A model generated the notes under the pieces. It worked only from the letters and a program-made list of their open reading frames with translations, did no database searches and had not been told where the DNA came from. A program made the position numbers and the translations under genes. Shown here piece after piece: positions 1 through 8,185 of a stretch of 64,000 bases of DNA. How positions within the stretch are numbered: the first letter of the stretch is position 1; each line of letters opens with the position of its first letter. Source of the DNA: Alishewanella aestuarii B11. GTDB taxonomy: Bacteria; Pseudomonadota; Gammaproteobacteria; Enterobacterales; Alteromonadaceae. The stretch spans positions 62,001 through 126,000 of the forward strand of contig NZ_ALAB01000021.1 in NCBI RefSeq assembly GCF_000280055.1, read 5' to 3'.

Positions 1-665
1 TTGGCCTGATTTTTCTCCAGCGCCAGATACAGGTTACGCTGATTATCAAACGTCAGGCCTTCAATGCCATCATTTGGGAAGTTACCAACCTGAGCTGCTG
101 CCGGGAACTGTACTGGCCGCACCGCGACGACCTCGGCAAAGCTTAAGGCTTTATCGGTTCGGATTTTTACCAGTAAGGTCGGATAGGCGGTGGAATGGGT
201 AACGCCGAAGCGCCGGGCGCAATTTGCGGTTAACTGAAATTTGCTGGAGTCTTCGGTGACGCTGATTAGCGTGCTGTCGTCCAGGCGATCCCAGGTCAGG
301 GATTCCCAGTCCGGGTTGCCGGCTAACAGCCCGGCAAAGCAGCTCTGTTTTAGCGCCGGGTTGACGCTAATGGCGAGCGGGGGCGCGACTAGCTGCCCGG
401 TTGCCGGATTGATCCTTAGCAGCTTGTTTCTAAGTGCAGGGGTCGCGCTATTATCGCCAATATGCACCAGTTCACCATGGCGGTAGGTTAACCCTGAGCT
501 TTGTGGGTCGGGTACTGTCTGGCCATTGACATCGGTAAGCCATTGGCCGGCGAGATGCTGTTCGGTTAACCATAGCGCCGGTGTATCTGCGGCGACAGCA
601 AGACTGCCAGCAAGGTTTAGAGTACAGCCAGCGGCGAAAAGTAAAGATGTAACAGCGCGTTTCAT
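1..665 (-). CDS. Phytase/esterase-like secreted protein, 3' part missing
   Basis: Reading leftwards from the ATG at 665, the frame stays open for 221 codons to the window edge, so the C-terminus is missing. The N-terminus is a clear Sec signal peptide (MKRA, a hydrophobic stretch, then AVA|AD near residue 26), so the product should be periplasmic or outside the cell. Around residue 205 the motif DGIEGLTFD, followed by LYLALEKN, is characteristic of the 'esterase-like activity of phytase' family (PF13449 type), a beta-propeller-like group often linked to phosphate scavenging. The substrate is unknown. It lies downstream of asnB but behind that gene's terminator, so it is probably transcribed separately. 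The family call is from recognition of motifs only. Confidence 0.7.
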   Translation of the reverse strand, partial: MKRAVTSLLFAAGCTLNLAGSLAVAADTPALWLTEQHLAGQWLTDVNGQTVPDPQSSGLTYRHGELVHIGDNSATPALRNKLLRINPATGQLVAPPLAISVNPALKQSCFAGLLAGNPDWESLTWDRLDDSTLISVTEDSSKFQLTANCARRFGVTHSTAYPTLLVKIRTDKALSFAEVVAVRPVQFPAAAQVGNFPNDGIEGLTFDNQRNLYLALEKNQA

Positions 666-743
666 TAGCGAATAGTCCTGAAATAAAAAGCGTATTCTGC
701 CAGTGTCGGATGACAATTCAAGTTTTGCTGCGCTACGGGCAAC

Positions 744-765
744 AAAAAACCCGGCGGACCGGGTT
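744..765 (-). terminator. Rho-independent terminator of asnB
   Basis: On the minus strand a 7-bp stem (AACCCGG / CCGGGTT) with a 4-nt loop is followed by six T residues. It lies about 75 bp beyond the asnB stop codon and separates asnB from the secreted protein gene downstream. Confidence 0.85.
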
Positions 766-839
766 GAGTTTGTTAGTGCTTGGCTTTCGCTGCGCTATGC
801 TTTGTCAGCGCTTGGCTGCGTCTACACTTGGCTGTGCGG

Positions 840-2504
840 TTAATAACCCTGAGCGTGCACATCGCGCACAGCACGACCAGACGGATCCGTCAGCTCGGCC
901 ATTTTGGCATCCCAGGCCAGGGCTTCCGGCGTCGAGCAGGCAACGGATTTACCACCTGGTACACAGGCAATAGCGCCAGCATGTGGGAAGTGCTCTTCAA
1001 AGATCACCCGATAGTAATAGGCTTCTTTGCTGTCCGGCGTATTGACCGGGAAGCGGAAGGCGGCAGTCGCCATCTGCTGATCACTGATCTCTTTCGCGGC
1101 ATGGGCTTTTAAGCTGTCGATCCAGTTATAGCCAACGCCATCTGAGAATTGCTCTTTCTGACGCCACAGGATCTCATTCGGTAGCAAACCATCGAAAGCC
1201 TGACGCAGGATATGCTTTTCCATCTTACCGCCACCGCACATCTTCGCTTGCGGGTTTAAACGCATCGCCACGTCCATAAATTCCTTATCCAGGAAGGGTA
1301 CCCGGGCTTCAATACCCCAGGCTGACATGGCTTTGTTGGCGCGGTTACAGTCGAACATATGTAAGCGCTCCAGCTTACGCAGCGTCTCTTCGTGGAACTC
1401 TTTGGCGTTGGGCGCCTTATGGAAATACAGATAGCCGCCGAAGATTTCATCCGAGCCTTCGCCCGATAGCACCATCTTAATGCCCATGGCTTTGATTTTC
1501 CGTGCCATCAGATACATCGGGGTCGAGGCACGGATGGTGGTAACGTCATAGGTTTCTAAATGATAAATCACATCACGCAGCGCATCTAAGGCTTCCTGTA
1601 CACTAAAATGGATGGTGTGATGCACAGTACCGATGGCGTCCGCGACCTTTTGTGCGGCCGCCAGATCCGGTGAGCCGGGCAAGCCAACGGCAAAAGAGTG
1701 CAGCCGTGGCCACCAGGCTTCACTTTGATCATCATCTTCCACCCGGCGCTTGGCAAACTGCTGGGCAATTGCCGAGATCAGCGATGAATCCAGACCACCG
1801 GATAACAGCACACCATAGGGCACGTCTGACATCAGGTGGGTTTTAACACTGTGTTCTAGCGCGGCTTTTAACTCCGCCTCGCTGGCCAGGTTATCTTTTA
1901 CCGCGTCAAACTGCATCCAGTCGCGCTGGTAGTATTTACGTAGCTCGCCAATTTTGCTGTCAAAGTAATGACCCGGTGGGAATTCTTTAATTTGCTTGCA
2001 CACCGGCACCAGCGCCTTTAATTCTGACGCCACAAACAGTTGACCATGCTCGTCATAGCCATAGTACAGCGGAATAATACCGATATGGTCACGGGCGATC
2101 AGGTAGCGGTCTTGTTCGGCGTCGTACAGCACAAACGCGAACATACCATGCAGGCTGTCGATAAACTCAGCGCCGTGCTCTAAATACAGCGGTAGAATGA
2201 CCTCACAATCCGACTTGGTTTTAAACGGATAGGGCGTGGCCAGATTTTTTTCCAGTTGTTTGTGATTGTAGATCTCACCATTCACTGCCAGAATGTGATT
2301 TCGATTATCATTAATGAGGGGTTGGGCACCATTTTCAGTATCTACGATGGCCAGGCGCTCGTGCACCAGAATGGCATTGTCGTTATTCCAGATCCCGGAC
2401 CAATCCGGGCCACGATGACGTAATAACTTAGATAACTGCAGCGCCTGCTGGCGCAATGCTTTAACATCGGTTCTGATGTCAAGCACCCCAAATATCGAAC
2501 ACAT
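840..2504 (-). CDS. asnB: Asparagine synthase B (glutamine-hydrolysing)
   Basis: Makes asparagine from aspartate, glutamine and ATP in the cytoplasm. The protein is 554 aa, the same length as E. coli AsnB, and very similar throughout. Cys2, exposed after Met removal, is the nucleophile of the N-terminal Ntn glutaminase domain (MCSIFGV). RGPDWSG (about 31-37) and NGEIYN (75-80) form the glutamine site. The synthetase domain carries the pyrophosphate-binding loop SGGLDSS at 235-241. The start is supported by an AGAGG ribosome-binding site 7 nt upstream. It is monocistronic, with its own terminator at 744-765. A 6-bp inverted repeat lies about 50 bp upstream of the start and may be regulatory. 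Confidence 0.98.
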   Translation of the reverse strand: MCSIFGVLDIRTDVKALRQQALQLSKLLRHRGPDWSGIWNNDNAILVHERLAIVDTENGAQPLINDNRNHILAVNGEIYNHKQLEKNLATPYPFKTKSDCEVILPLYLEHGAEFIDSLHGMFAFVLYDAEQDRYLIARDHIGIIPLYYGYDEHGQLFVASELKALVPVCKQIKEFPPGHYFDSKIGELRKYYQRDWMQFDAVKDNLASEAELKAALEHSVKTHLMSDVPYGVLLSGGLDSSLISAIAQQFAKRRVEDDDQSEAWWPRLHSFAVGLPGSPDLAAAQKVADAIGTVHHTIHFSVQEALDALRDVIYHLETYDVTTIRASTPMYLMARKIKAMGIKMVLSGEGSDEIFGGYLYFHKAPNAKEFHEETLRKLERLHMFDCNRANKAMSAWGIEARVPFLDKEFMDVAMRLNPQAKMCGGGKMEKHILRQAFDGLLPNEILWRQKEQFSDGVGYNWIDSLKAHAAKEISDQQMATAAFRFPVNTPDSKEAYYYRVIFEEHFPHAGAIACVPGGKSVACSTPEALAWDAKMAELTDPSGRAVRDVHAQGY

Positions 2505-2550
2505 GATAACCTCTGATAATCAAATTAAATAACACATAGTTTGGCAGTAT

Positions 2551-2566
2551 GTACGTCTATACGTAC
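2551..2566. repeat. Inverted repeat GTACGT-CTAT-ACGTAC between divergent genes
   Basis: A perfect 6-bp inverted repeat with a 4-nt spacer lies in the 153-bp gap between divergent asnB and the DUF3025 gene. The size and position suit a dimeric regulator, but no regulator is encoded nearby and the site matches no operator I can name. Its role is inference. Confidence 0.35.
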
Positions 2567-2657
2567 CCCCTGACTGTGCCATGCCCGCTTAAAATTGCAA
2601 GTGCTTTTTGGGCTGCTGGGCGAAATTTATCACTGCTCCGATTACTGAAAGTCAATA

Positions 2658-3476
2658 ATGCTGAAAAATTCATCAAAAAGCCGTTTTACCCCACCTGCCG
2701 ACTGGTCTGCCGCCTTACTAACGGCCAATCCCATTTTTACTGATTTGGTGGCGCGTTTTCCTCTGCAAAACCAGAGTCAGTGGCCCGAACCGGCTCAGCT
2801 TAACCACTGGCGGAGTAACACCGACTTTAGCTTTGTTGAAAATGCGCTATTGGAGCAGGATGGCCGTTACTATGAAGATTTTATTTTCGCCACCCGGCAA
2901 ATCCCGACCCGGGCAGCAAACTGGCATGACTTTTTTGGGGCGCTGATTTGGTGTTTGTTGCCCCGCAGTAAGGCGCTGTTAAACCAAATGCATATCGCGG
3001 AGATCGCCCAGTATGGCCAGAAACAACGCACGCCGCTGCGCAATAAGCTGACGTTATTTGATGAGTGCGGTGTGGTGCTTTGTCTGGAACCCTCAGCGGT
3101 GGCACATGCTGGCTTACTGCGCGATCACCAGTGGCAACAAAGCTTTTGGCTGCAGCGGGCTGACTGGTGGCAGGGGGTGCGGCCGCTGATTTTTGGCCAT
3201 GCCATTTATGAAATGGCAGCAGTGCCTTTTATCGGTTTAACTGCCAAAGCACTATTTATCGAGGTGCCAACGGGCTTTAGCCAGTGGTCTTTAACAGATG
3301 CTTACACTTTTCTCGATGAAAAGCTGCTGCTGCAAATTGCTAACAATCACTTACTGCTTGATAATCTGCAGCTAACACCGCTACCCTTGCTGGGGGTACC
3401 GGGTTGGTACGCCGCAAATCAACAGGCGGAGTTTTATGCAAATACGGATTATTTTCGTCCACGTAGAAGGCCATAA
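2658..3476 (+). CDS. DUF3025 family protein
   Basis: A 272-aa soluble protein with no signal peptide or membrane segment. It matches the DUF3025 family pattern: an N-terminal LNHWRS-like motif (about 48), a central RTPLRNKLTLFDECGVV block (about 125-142) and FGHAIYEM further on (about 175-185). No function is established for this family. It is divergent from asnB. Its stop lies 12 bp before the NatA-like gene, so it could be co-transcribed with the exporter. The ribosome-binding site is weak. Confidence 0.75.
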   Translation: MLKNSSKSRFTPPADWSAALLTANPIFTDLVARFPLQNQSQWPEPAQLNHWRSNTDFSFVENALLEQDGRYYEDFIFATRQIPTRAANWHDFFGALIWCLLPRSKALLNQMHIAEIAQYGQKQRTPLRNKLTLFDECGVVLCLEPSAVAHAGLLRDHQWQQSFWLQRADWWQGVRPLIFGHAIYEMAAVPFIGLTAKALFIEVPTGFSQWSLTDAYTFLDEKLLLQIANNHLLLDNLQLTPLPLLGVPGWYAANQQAEFYANTDYFRPRRRP

Positions 3477-3488
3477 CAGGACAGGCAG

Positions 3489-4289
3489 ATGATTGAAATA
3501 AAAAATCTGGCCAAGGCATTTGCCCTTGGTAAAGGCAGCAAACTTTCAGATACCGAAAAGCAGGATGTACGCTATGCCGACAAGGAATTCCGCTCAGTAC
3601 GTGATGTCAGTTTTCACTGTGGGCAGGGTGAAGTATTGGGTCTATTAGGCCCTAATGGCGCCGGTAAAACCACCACCCTGCGCATGCTCTCTACGGCGTT
3701 GAAACCGGATGCCGGCTCGGTACTGATTAACGGTGTCGATGTGCTGCGCGAGCCGGTTAAAGCGCGCAAACAAATTGGTTTTTTATCGGCTGATACCGGT
3801 CTGTACGGTAAGCTGAGTGCCTATGAAAATATTGCCTATTTCGGCCGACTGCACGGCATGAAGGAGGCCGCTTTAAAGCAACGGATTGATGAGCTGTTCA
3901 CCATGCTGAATATGCATGACTTCGCCAGCCGTCGTGCCGACAATATGTCGACCGGTATGAAACAAAAAACTGCTATTGCCCGCGCGGTGGTGCACTCGCC
4001 GAAGGTGGTGATCCTGGACGAACCCACCACCGGCCTGGATATTATGACGGTACAGACGGTACTGGATTTTATTAAAGGCTTAAAACAGGTCGGTACCCCG
4101 GTGATTTTCTCTACGCACCATCTGGATGAAGTGGCCAGCTTATGTGACCGGGTGGTAGTGATTGATAAAGGGATCAGTGCGTTTTCCGGTGATCTGGCGG
4201 AGTTTAAAGCCCTGGCACCGACCGGTGATTTGCGTGACGCCTTTTTAGCTGTGTTAAAACAACAATCCAATGAGCAAGGAGCAGCCTGA
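3489..4289 (+). CDS. natA: ABC transporter ATP-binding protein, NatA-like
   Basis: A 266-aa ATPase that powers the permease encoded next to it. Walker A is GPNGAGKTT at 54-62. The signature region is a variant (MSTGMKQK instead of LSGGQ), common in NatA and drug-exporter ATPases. Walker B is VVILDEPTTGLD, with the H-loop at STHH. An insertion of about 20 polar residues between strands near residues 15-35 is seen in the NatA branch. The stop overlaps the next start by one base (TGATG), which indicates translational coupling. NatAB in Bacillus exports sodium. Whether this pair moves Na+ or another solute cannot be read from sequence. Confidence 0.85.
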   Translation: MIEIKNLAKAFALGKGSKLSDTEKQDVRYADKEFRSVRDVSFHCGQGEVLGLLGPNGAGKTTTLRMLSTALKPDAGSVLINGVDVLREPVKARKQIGFLSADTGLYGKLSAYENIAYFGRLHGMKEAALKQRIDELFTMLNMHDFASRRADNMSTGMKQKTAIARAVVHSPKVVILDEPTTGLDIMTVQTVLDFIKGLKQVGTPVIFSTHHLDEVASLCDRVVVIDKGISAFSGDLAEFKALAPTGDLRDAFLAVLKQQSNEQGAA

Positions 4290-5491
4290 TGTGGCAGGTT
4301 TATTTAAAAGAATTAACTGAACTGATGCGTGATCGCAAAACCCTGATTTTTGTGATCTTACTGCCAATTTTTATTTTCCCGGTGATTTTCGGTGTGATGG
4401 GGTTGGTGCTATCGTCGACCACGGCCAAAGCGATGCAGGAGCAACACAAGTATGTGATTGTAAATGGGGACCAAGCGCCGGAATTTGCCGAAGCCTTGTT
4501 TTACCATAAGAATTTTAAACGGGTTGAGTCTACGCTGACTGCGCCTGAGGAGCTGATAGCCGCTATCCGCGCCGGCGAATTTGCCGTGGCGGTAGTGATC
4601 CCGGATGATTTTCAGGCCAAGCAAAGCGCGGTAGAACAAAGCCAGTGGCAACTGATTTATAATCAGTCCAGTCAGCTGGATTTTATGTCGCGGTACTTTA
4701 ATGAATTACTGGAAAACTATACCGGCCAGTTACAACGTCAGTCTTTATCAGCGCTGGGGGTTGATCCGGTAAAACTGACTGCTATTTTAAAACCGGTGTC
4801 GGTACAGAAAGTCGATACTGCTGATAAACGCGAAAATATCGGTGAGAAGTTTGGTGCGCTGATCGCCTATATCCTGATCCCGCTGTGTTTGCTGGGCGCT
4901 TCCTATCCGGCCATTGATATGGGCGCCGGTGAAAAAGAGCGCGGTACCCTGGAAACGCTGTTGATCTGTCCGGTTAGCCGCTCGGCCATTGTACTGGGTA
5001 AATTCTTAACGGTATTAACTACCGGTCTGGCTGGCGCGCTGATTACCGTCGCCAGCTTCGGGATCTGGGGTGCAGTTATCGGTTCCTTTGCCGGTTTTGC
5101 CGTGGTACAGGAGGCAATGGGAGCGATCGCGACCGTCGAGCTGCTGCTGATCTTCCTGATGATCGTGCCCACCTCAGCCATTTTTGCCTCTTTGTTGTTG
5201 GCGATCTCTATTTACGCCAAAACCTTTAAAGAAGCGCAAAACTATATGAGCCCGTTGTCAATTCTGATGTTTGTGCCGCTGGCTGCCGCCATGATGCCAG
5301 GGGTAGAGCTGACCACCAAGACCGCGATGATCCCGGTGATGAATGTGGCACTGGCCATTAAAGAGCTGATTAAGGGCACCGCCGATGGCAGTATGATTGC
5401 GCTGATTTTCGGAGCGACAGTGGCGTTGGCCGCTGCCTTGATTGCGTTCTGTGTGCACTGGTTCCAACAGGAAAAGGTGCTGTTCCGGTAA
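4289..5491 (+). CDS. natB: ABC-2 type permease, NatB-like
   Basis: A 400-aa integral membrane partner of the ATPase encoded just upstream. One N-terminal helix (about 18-42, after the typical RDRKTL motif) is followed by a large extracytoplasmic domain (about 45-185) and then about five helices in the C-terminal half. The conserved GAGEKERGTLETLL coupling motif sits near residue 210-225, as in NatB/ABC-2 exporters. It is the last gene of the pair. I see no clear terminator in the 90 bp before bfd, which has its own promoter. Confidence 0.85.
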   Translation: MWQVYLKELTELMRDRKTLIFVILLPIFIFPVIFGVMGLVLSSTTAKAMQEQHKYVIVNGDQAPEFAEALFYHKNFKRVESTLTAPEELIAAIRAGEFAVAVVIPDDFQAKQSAVEQSQWQLIYNQSSQLDFMSRYFNELLENYTGQLQRQSLSALGVDPVKLTAILKPVSVQKVDTADKRENIGEKFGALIAYILIPLCLLGASYPAIDMGAGEKERGTLETLLICPVSRSAIVLGKFLTVLTTGLAGALITVASFGIWGAVIGSFAGFAVVQEAMGAIATVELLLIFLMIVPTSAIFASLLLAISIYAKTFKEAQNYMSPLSILMFVPLAAAMMPGVELTTKTAMIPVMNVALAIKELIKGTADGSMIALIFGATVALAAALIAFCVHWFQQEKVLFR

Positions 5492-5526
5492 CAGTAGACT
5501 TTTTATCCATCAGCATCAAAAAAGCT

Positions 5527-5556
5527 ATTGATAACGATTCGCAATAATATTATTAT
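5527..5556 (+). promoter_or_regulatory. bfd promoter with overlapping Fur-box-like operator
   Basis: A strong sigma-70 promoter is visible: TTGATA (5528-5533), a 17-bp spacer, then TATTAT (5551-5556). The 19-bp segment 5527-5545 (ATTGATAACGATTCGCAAT) covers the -35 box and half the spacer. It matches the Fur consensus AATGATAATnATTATCATT at 14 of 18 defined positions. A repressor bound there would block RNA polymerase. This is the expected arrangement for bfd, which is iron-starvation induced in other bacteria. Confidence 0.75.
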
Positions 5557-5585
5557 GGCGCAGTTTTCTGAGAAGAGGCTGCGCC

Positions 5586-5792
5586 ATGTTTGTTTGTATT
5601 TGCAAAGCGGTAACGGATAAAGCGATTAAGCAAGCTATTGCCGGCGGTGCCGAAACGATGCGTGAGTTAAAAGCAGAGTTAGGTGTCGGTAGTCAATGTG
5701 GCAAATGCGTCTGTCAGGCGCAGCAGATCCTGCATAATGAGCTGGTAAAACAGCAACAATTAATCGACAGTCTGGCCAAGCCAGCTGCGTAA
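5586..5792 (+). CDS. bfd: Bacterioferritin-associated ferredoxin
   Basis: A small 68-aa [2Fe-2S] protein that in other bacteria delivers electrons to bacterioferritin so that stored ferric iron is released. The four cluster ligands are present: Cys4 and Cys6 in VCIC, and Cys38 and Cys41 in QCGKC. An extra Cys43 follows. An AGAGG ribosome-binding site lies 7 nt before the ATG. No bacterioferritin gene is in the window. The Fur-like promoter upstream and terminator downstream make it a single-gene unit, consistent with iron control. Confidence 0.95.
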   Translation: MFVCICKAVTDKAIKQAIAGGAETMRELKAELGVGSQCGKCVCQAQQILHNELVKQQQLIDSLAKPAA

Positions 5793-5857
5793 GTATGAAT
5801 TAATCTGCAATCCCCACCTTTTGCTTATTTTCATTACAACCAAACAACGCCATAATA

Positions 5858-5888
5858 AGCCCTGATTTTTATCAGGGTTTATCGTTTT
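5858..5888 (+). terminator. Rho-independent terminator of bfd
   Basis: A 7-bp stem CCCTGAT / ATCAGGG with a TTTT loop is followed by TTTATCGTTTT. The T-tract is interrupted but adequate. It lies 68 bp after the bfd stop. Confidence 0.75.
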
Positions 5889-5933
5889 GGCATTTTGCTG
5901 GCCGGCGGCACTTTGACAGTTAGGAGTTGGGAA

Positions 5934-6821
5934 ATGGATCAGATCAAACAGGTTGCCATTGTTGGCGGCGTGCATGGGAACGAATTCTCTGGCATTTACC
6001 TGGTAAAGCAGTATCAGCAACAACCTGAGCAAATTACTCGCAGTAGCTTTACTACCGAAACCGTTTGGGCTAACCCGGAAGCGCACTACGCCAACAAACG
6101 CTACCTGCACAGTGATTTAAATCGTCAATTTAAAACCGTCGATCTGGCGAATCCTGACCTGAGTAATTACGAACAAAGCCGTGCCAAGGTGCTGAACGCG
6201 CAACTGGGGCCAAAAGGCAATGCCCGCATTGATCTGCTGATTGACCTGCATAATACCACCAGCAATATGGGCGCCTGCCTAATCCTGACGCAAGCCGGCC
6301 CCTTTTATAATAAGCTGGCTGCCTACGTCAAAATGAAAATGCCGGAAGCCATTATCTCGCGTGATGAAGATCATTTTGCTGCTGAAGATCATGCACTGAT
6401 GTGTACCTTGGGTCGCTATGGTGTGCTGGTAGAAGTGGGACCACAGCCACAGTCGGTATTACGACAAGACGTGCTGGAGCTGATGCATCGGATGACGCAG
6501 CATATTTTGGATTTTGTCGAGCTGTACAATAACGATGCGTTGCCGGTACTGCCAAAACAAACCGAAGCTTTCCGCTACTTGCACAGTATCAAGTTACCCA
6601 TGAACGAACGTGGTGAGCGTATTGGCATGGTACATAAAAATGTGCAGGATCGGGATTATCAGCCGATCCATCCGGGAGACCCATTGTTTACCTTATTTGA
6701 CGGTACCGTCGTTCCCTATCAGGGAGAGACGGTGGTGTATCCGACTTTTATCAATGAAGCCGCTTATTATGATAATAATCTGGCTATGTCATTAAATGAG
6801 AAAGTCCTGATTGAATTGTAA
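5934..6821 (+). CDS. Aspartoacylase (zinc carboxypeptidase-like amidohydrolase)
   Basis: Predicted to hydrolyse N-acetyl-aspartate or related N-acyl amino acids. The 295-aa protein follows vertebrate aspartoacylase almost from end to end: GGVHGNEFSG (zinc His and Glu), DLNRQF (substrate Asn-Arg), DLHNTTSNMG (third zinc ligand), VEVGPQPQ (catalytic Glu) and the C-terminal HPGDPLF and FINEAAYY blocks. The start at 5934 is chosen because AGGAG sits 8 nt upstream. A longer reading from a TTG at 5895 would run into the bfd terminator region and adds no family sequence. It appears monocistronic. The natural substrate is not known from sequence. Confidence 0.9.
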   Translation: MDQIKQVAIVGGVHGNEFSGIYLVKQYQQQPEQITRSSFTTETVWANPEAHYANKRYLHSDLNRQFKTVDLANPDLSNYEQSRAKVLNAQLGPKGNARIDLLIDLHNTTSNMGACLILTQAGPFYNKLAAYVKMKMPEAIISRDEDHFAAEDHALMCTLGRYGVLVEVGPQPQSVLRQDVLELMHRMTQHILDFVELYNNDALPVLPKQTEAFRYLHSIKLPMNERGERIGMVHKNVQDRDYQPIHPGDPLFTLFDGTVVPYQGETVVYPTFINEAAYYDNNLAMSLNEKVLIEL

Positions 6822-6889
6822 GGATGTTTGGCTGTAAGCCATGCTTGGCAGTCAAAAGCTGAAATAACCATAACAGGAAGTTAACTCAG

Positions 6890-7759
6890 ATGTCATTGCG
6901 TTACCGGGTGTTGTTACTGGCGTTGTTGTTGTCAGGTTTTGCTGTGTCGGCTGCTGAAAAGTGCAAGCAAGAGCAGTGTCACAATACGGTGGTCTTTATC
7001 ACAGAGCACAGTATGCCCGGCACTTACCTGAACGAGCAGGGCGTACCGGCCGGTGTCATGGTTGAGCTGGTACAGGAGCTCAGTCGCAGGATGCAGCAAC
7101 AGGGAGCGTATTTTTTAATGCCCTGGGCGCGAGCCATGCAGCGAGCGCAACAAACCCCAAGATCGGTGTTGTTTGAAACGGTGCGTAATCCGGAGCGCGA
7201 AGCCTTGTTCAAATGGGTGGGGCCGGTTAAATTTTTCGATATGCAGCTTTATGGCCCGGCTGAGCTCGCTGGTTTAAGTATCAGTGCCGCTGAACTCAGC
7301 CACCGCTATGTTGCTTGTGGTTATCGCGGTGCTTCTTATCAACAAGCTTTAGAAAGCATGGGCTTTAACGAAGGCCAAAATCTGGTTCTAATGTCACGAG
7401 CCGGCGATTGTGTGCAAATGTTACGCCTGGGGCGGGCTGAGCTGACCCCACTTAACGTGCTGCGCCATGGACCACGTTTTACGCAGGCCGGGCTGAATCT
7501 GGTGCCATTACAGCCGATTAGCGAAGTATCGCTTTATCTGGCATTTTCTTTGGATTTTTCGGACGCTGAAATTGCGCTATGGCAGCAACAACTCGATCTA
7601 ATGTTCAATGATGGTACGGTACGCAAGTTGTATCAGGACACTTTTTCAGATGAATTGATTCAGCGTTTAGAGCGCGCGGCGCAACTCAGAATTGCAATAC
7701 AGCAAACCGGGGCAGAGCGTGCTCCGTCAATAGAGGCCGCGCCTGGCCAGGAGCCATAA
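6890..7759 (+). CDS. Periplasmic solute-binding protein, family 3 type, orphan
   Basis: A 289-aa protein with a signal peptide (about 1-21, cleavage near AVSAA). The body resembles family-3 extracellular solute-binding proteins: a beta-strand ending in PAGVMVELVQEL near residue 50, then PWARAMQRAQQ and a TVRNPERE segment, and a C-terminal FNDGTVRKLYQD motif where the family usually has DGT-x3-I-x2-K/R-W/Y. No permease or ATPase for amino acids is nearby. It may therefore be an orphan binding protein or a sensory accessory, as is common in Alteromonadales. Two cysteine pairs (near 24-29, and 138 with 178) could form disulfides. The ligand is unknown. Confidence 0.7.
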   Translation: MSLRYRVLLLALLLSGFAVSAAEKCKQEQCHNTVVFITEHSMPGTYLNEQGVPAGVMVELVQELSRRMQQQGAYFLMPWARAMQRAQQTPRSVLFETVRNPEREALFKWVGPVKFFDMQLYGPAELAGLSISAAELSHRYVACGYRGASYQQALESMGFNEGQNLVLMSRAGDCVQMLRLGRAELTPLNVLRHGPRFTQAGLNLVPLQPISEVSLYLAFSLDFSDAEIALWQQQLDLMFNDGTVRKLYQDTFSDELIQRLERAAQLRIAIQQTGAERAPSIEAAPGQEP

Positions 7760-7774
7760 GCGCGGCTGCTAAGT

Positions 7775-8176
7775 TTACAGTTGCTGGTAACTGGCTTTTT
7801 TCTGAATTAACTCAATCGCATAATTATCCGGATCCCGGACAAAAGCAATCTCGGTCGTACCACCTTTAACTGGCCCGGGTTCCCGGCTGATGACGCCGCC
7901 CTTGGCGCGGATTTTGTCGCAGGCGTCGTACACGTTTTCCACCTCCAGCGCAATATGGCCAAAGGCTGAGCCTAAATCATAACTGTCTACACCCCAGTTA
8001 TAAGTCAGTTCCAGTACAGCGTTACTGCTCTCATCACCATAACCGACGAAGGCCAGCGTATATTTATATTCCGGGTTTTCCGATTGCCGCAGCAATTTCA
8101 TTCCTAATACTTCGGTATAAAAGGCGATGGATTTTTCCAGGTTACCAACCCGTAACATCGTATGTAGAATGCGCAT
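7775..8176 (-). CDS. gloA: Lactoylglutathione lyase (glyoxalase I)
   Basis: Converts the hemithioacetal of methylglyoxal and glutathione to S-lactoylglutathione. The 133-aa protein matches E. coli GloA in length and sequence. All four metal ligands are in place: His5, Glu56, His74 and Glu122. The short form without the long insertions of the zinc-dependent type suggests the Ni2+-dependent bacterial class. It is 9 bp downstream of nth on the same strand, so it is probably transcribed as the tail of the rsx-nth operon. Confidence 0.96.
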   Translation of the reverse strand: MRILHTMLRVGNLEKSIAFYTEVLGMKLLRQSENPEYKYTLAFVGYGDESSNAVLELTYNWGVDSYDLGSAFGHIALEVENVYDACDKIRAKGGVISREPGPVKGGTTEIAFVRDPDNYAIELIQKKASYQQL

Positions 8177-8185
8177 TTTTTACTC

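Noticed and set aside
766-839. Short repeats of CTTGGCT between the asnB stop and its terminator
   Set aside because: Three 7-bp copies with irregular spacing are too short and irregular to interpret.
3836-4270. 144-aa minus-strand open frame inside natA
   Set aside because: It is the mirror of a strongly coding ABC ATPase frame and has no recognisable domain.
3489-5491. ABC exporter as part of a bacteriocin or defence cassette
   Set aside because: It has no precursor peptide, immunity gene or modification enzyme beside it. It is a NatA/NatB-like housekeeping pair.
5760-6110. 116-aa minus-strand open frame across the bfd terminator
   Set aside because: It spans a terminator and the start of the aspartoacylase gene and has no family features.
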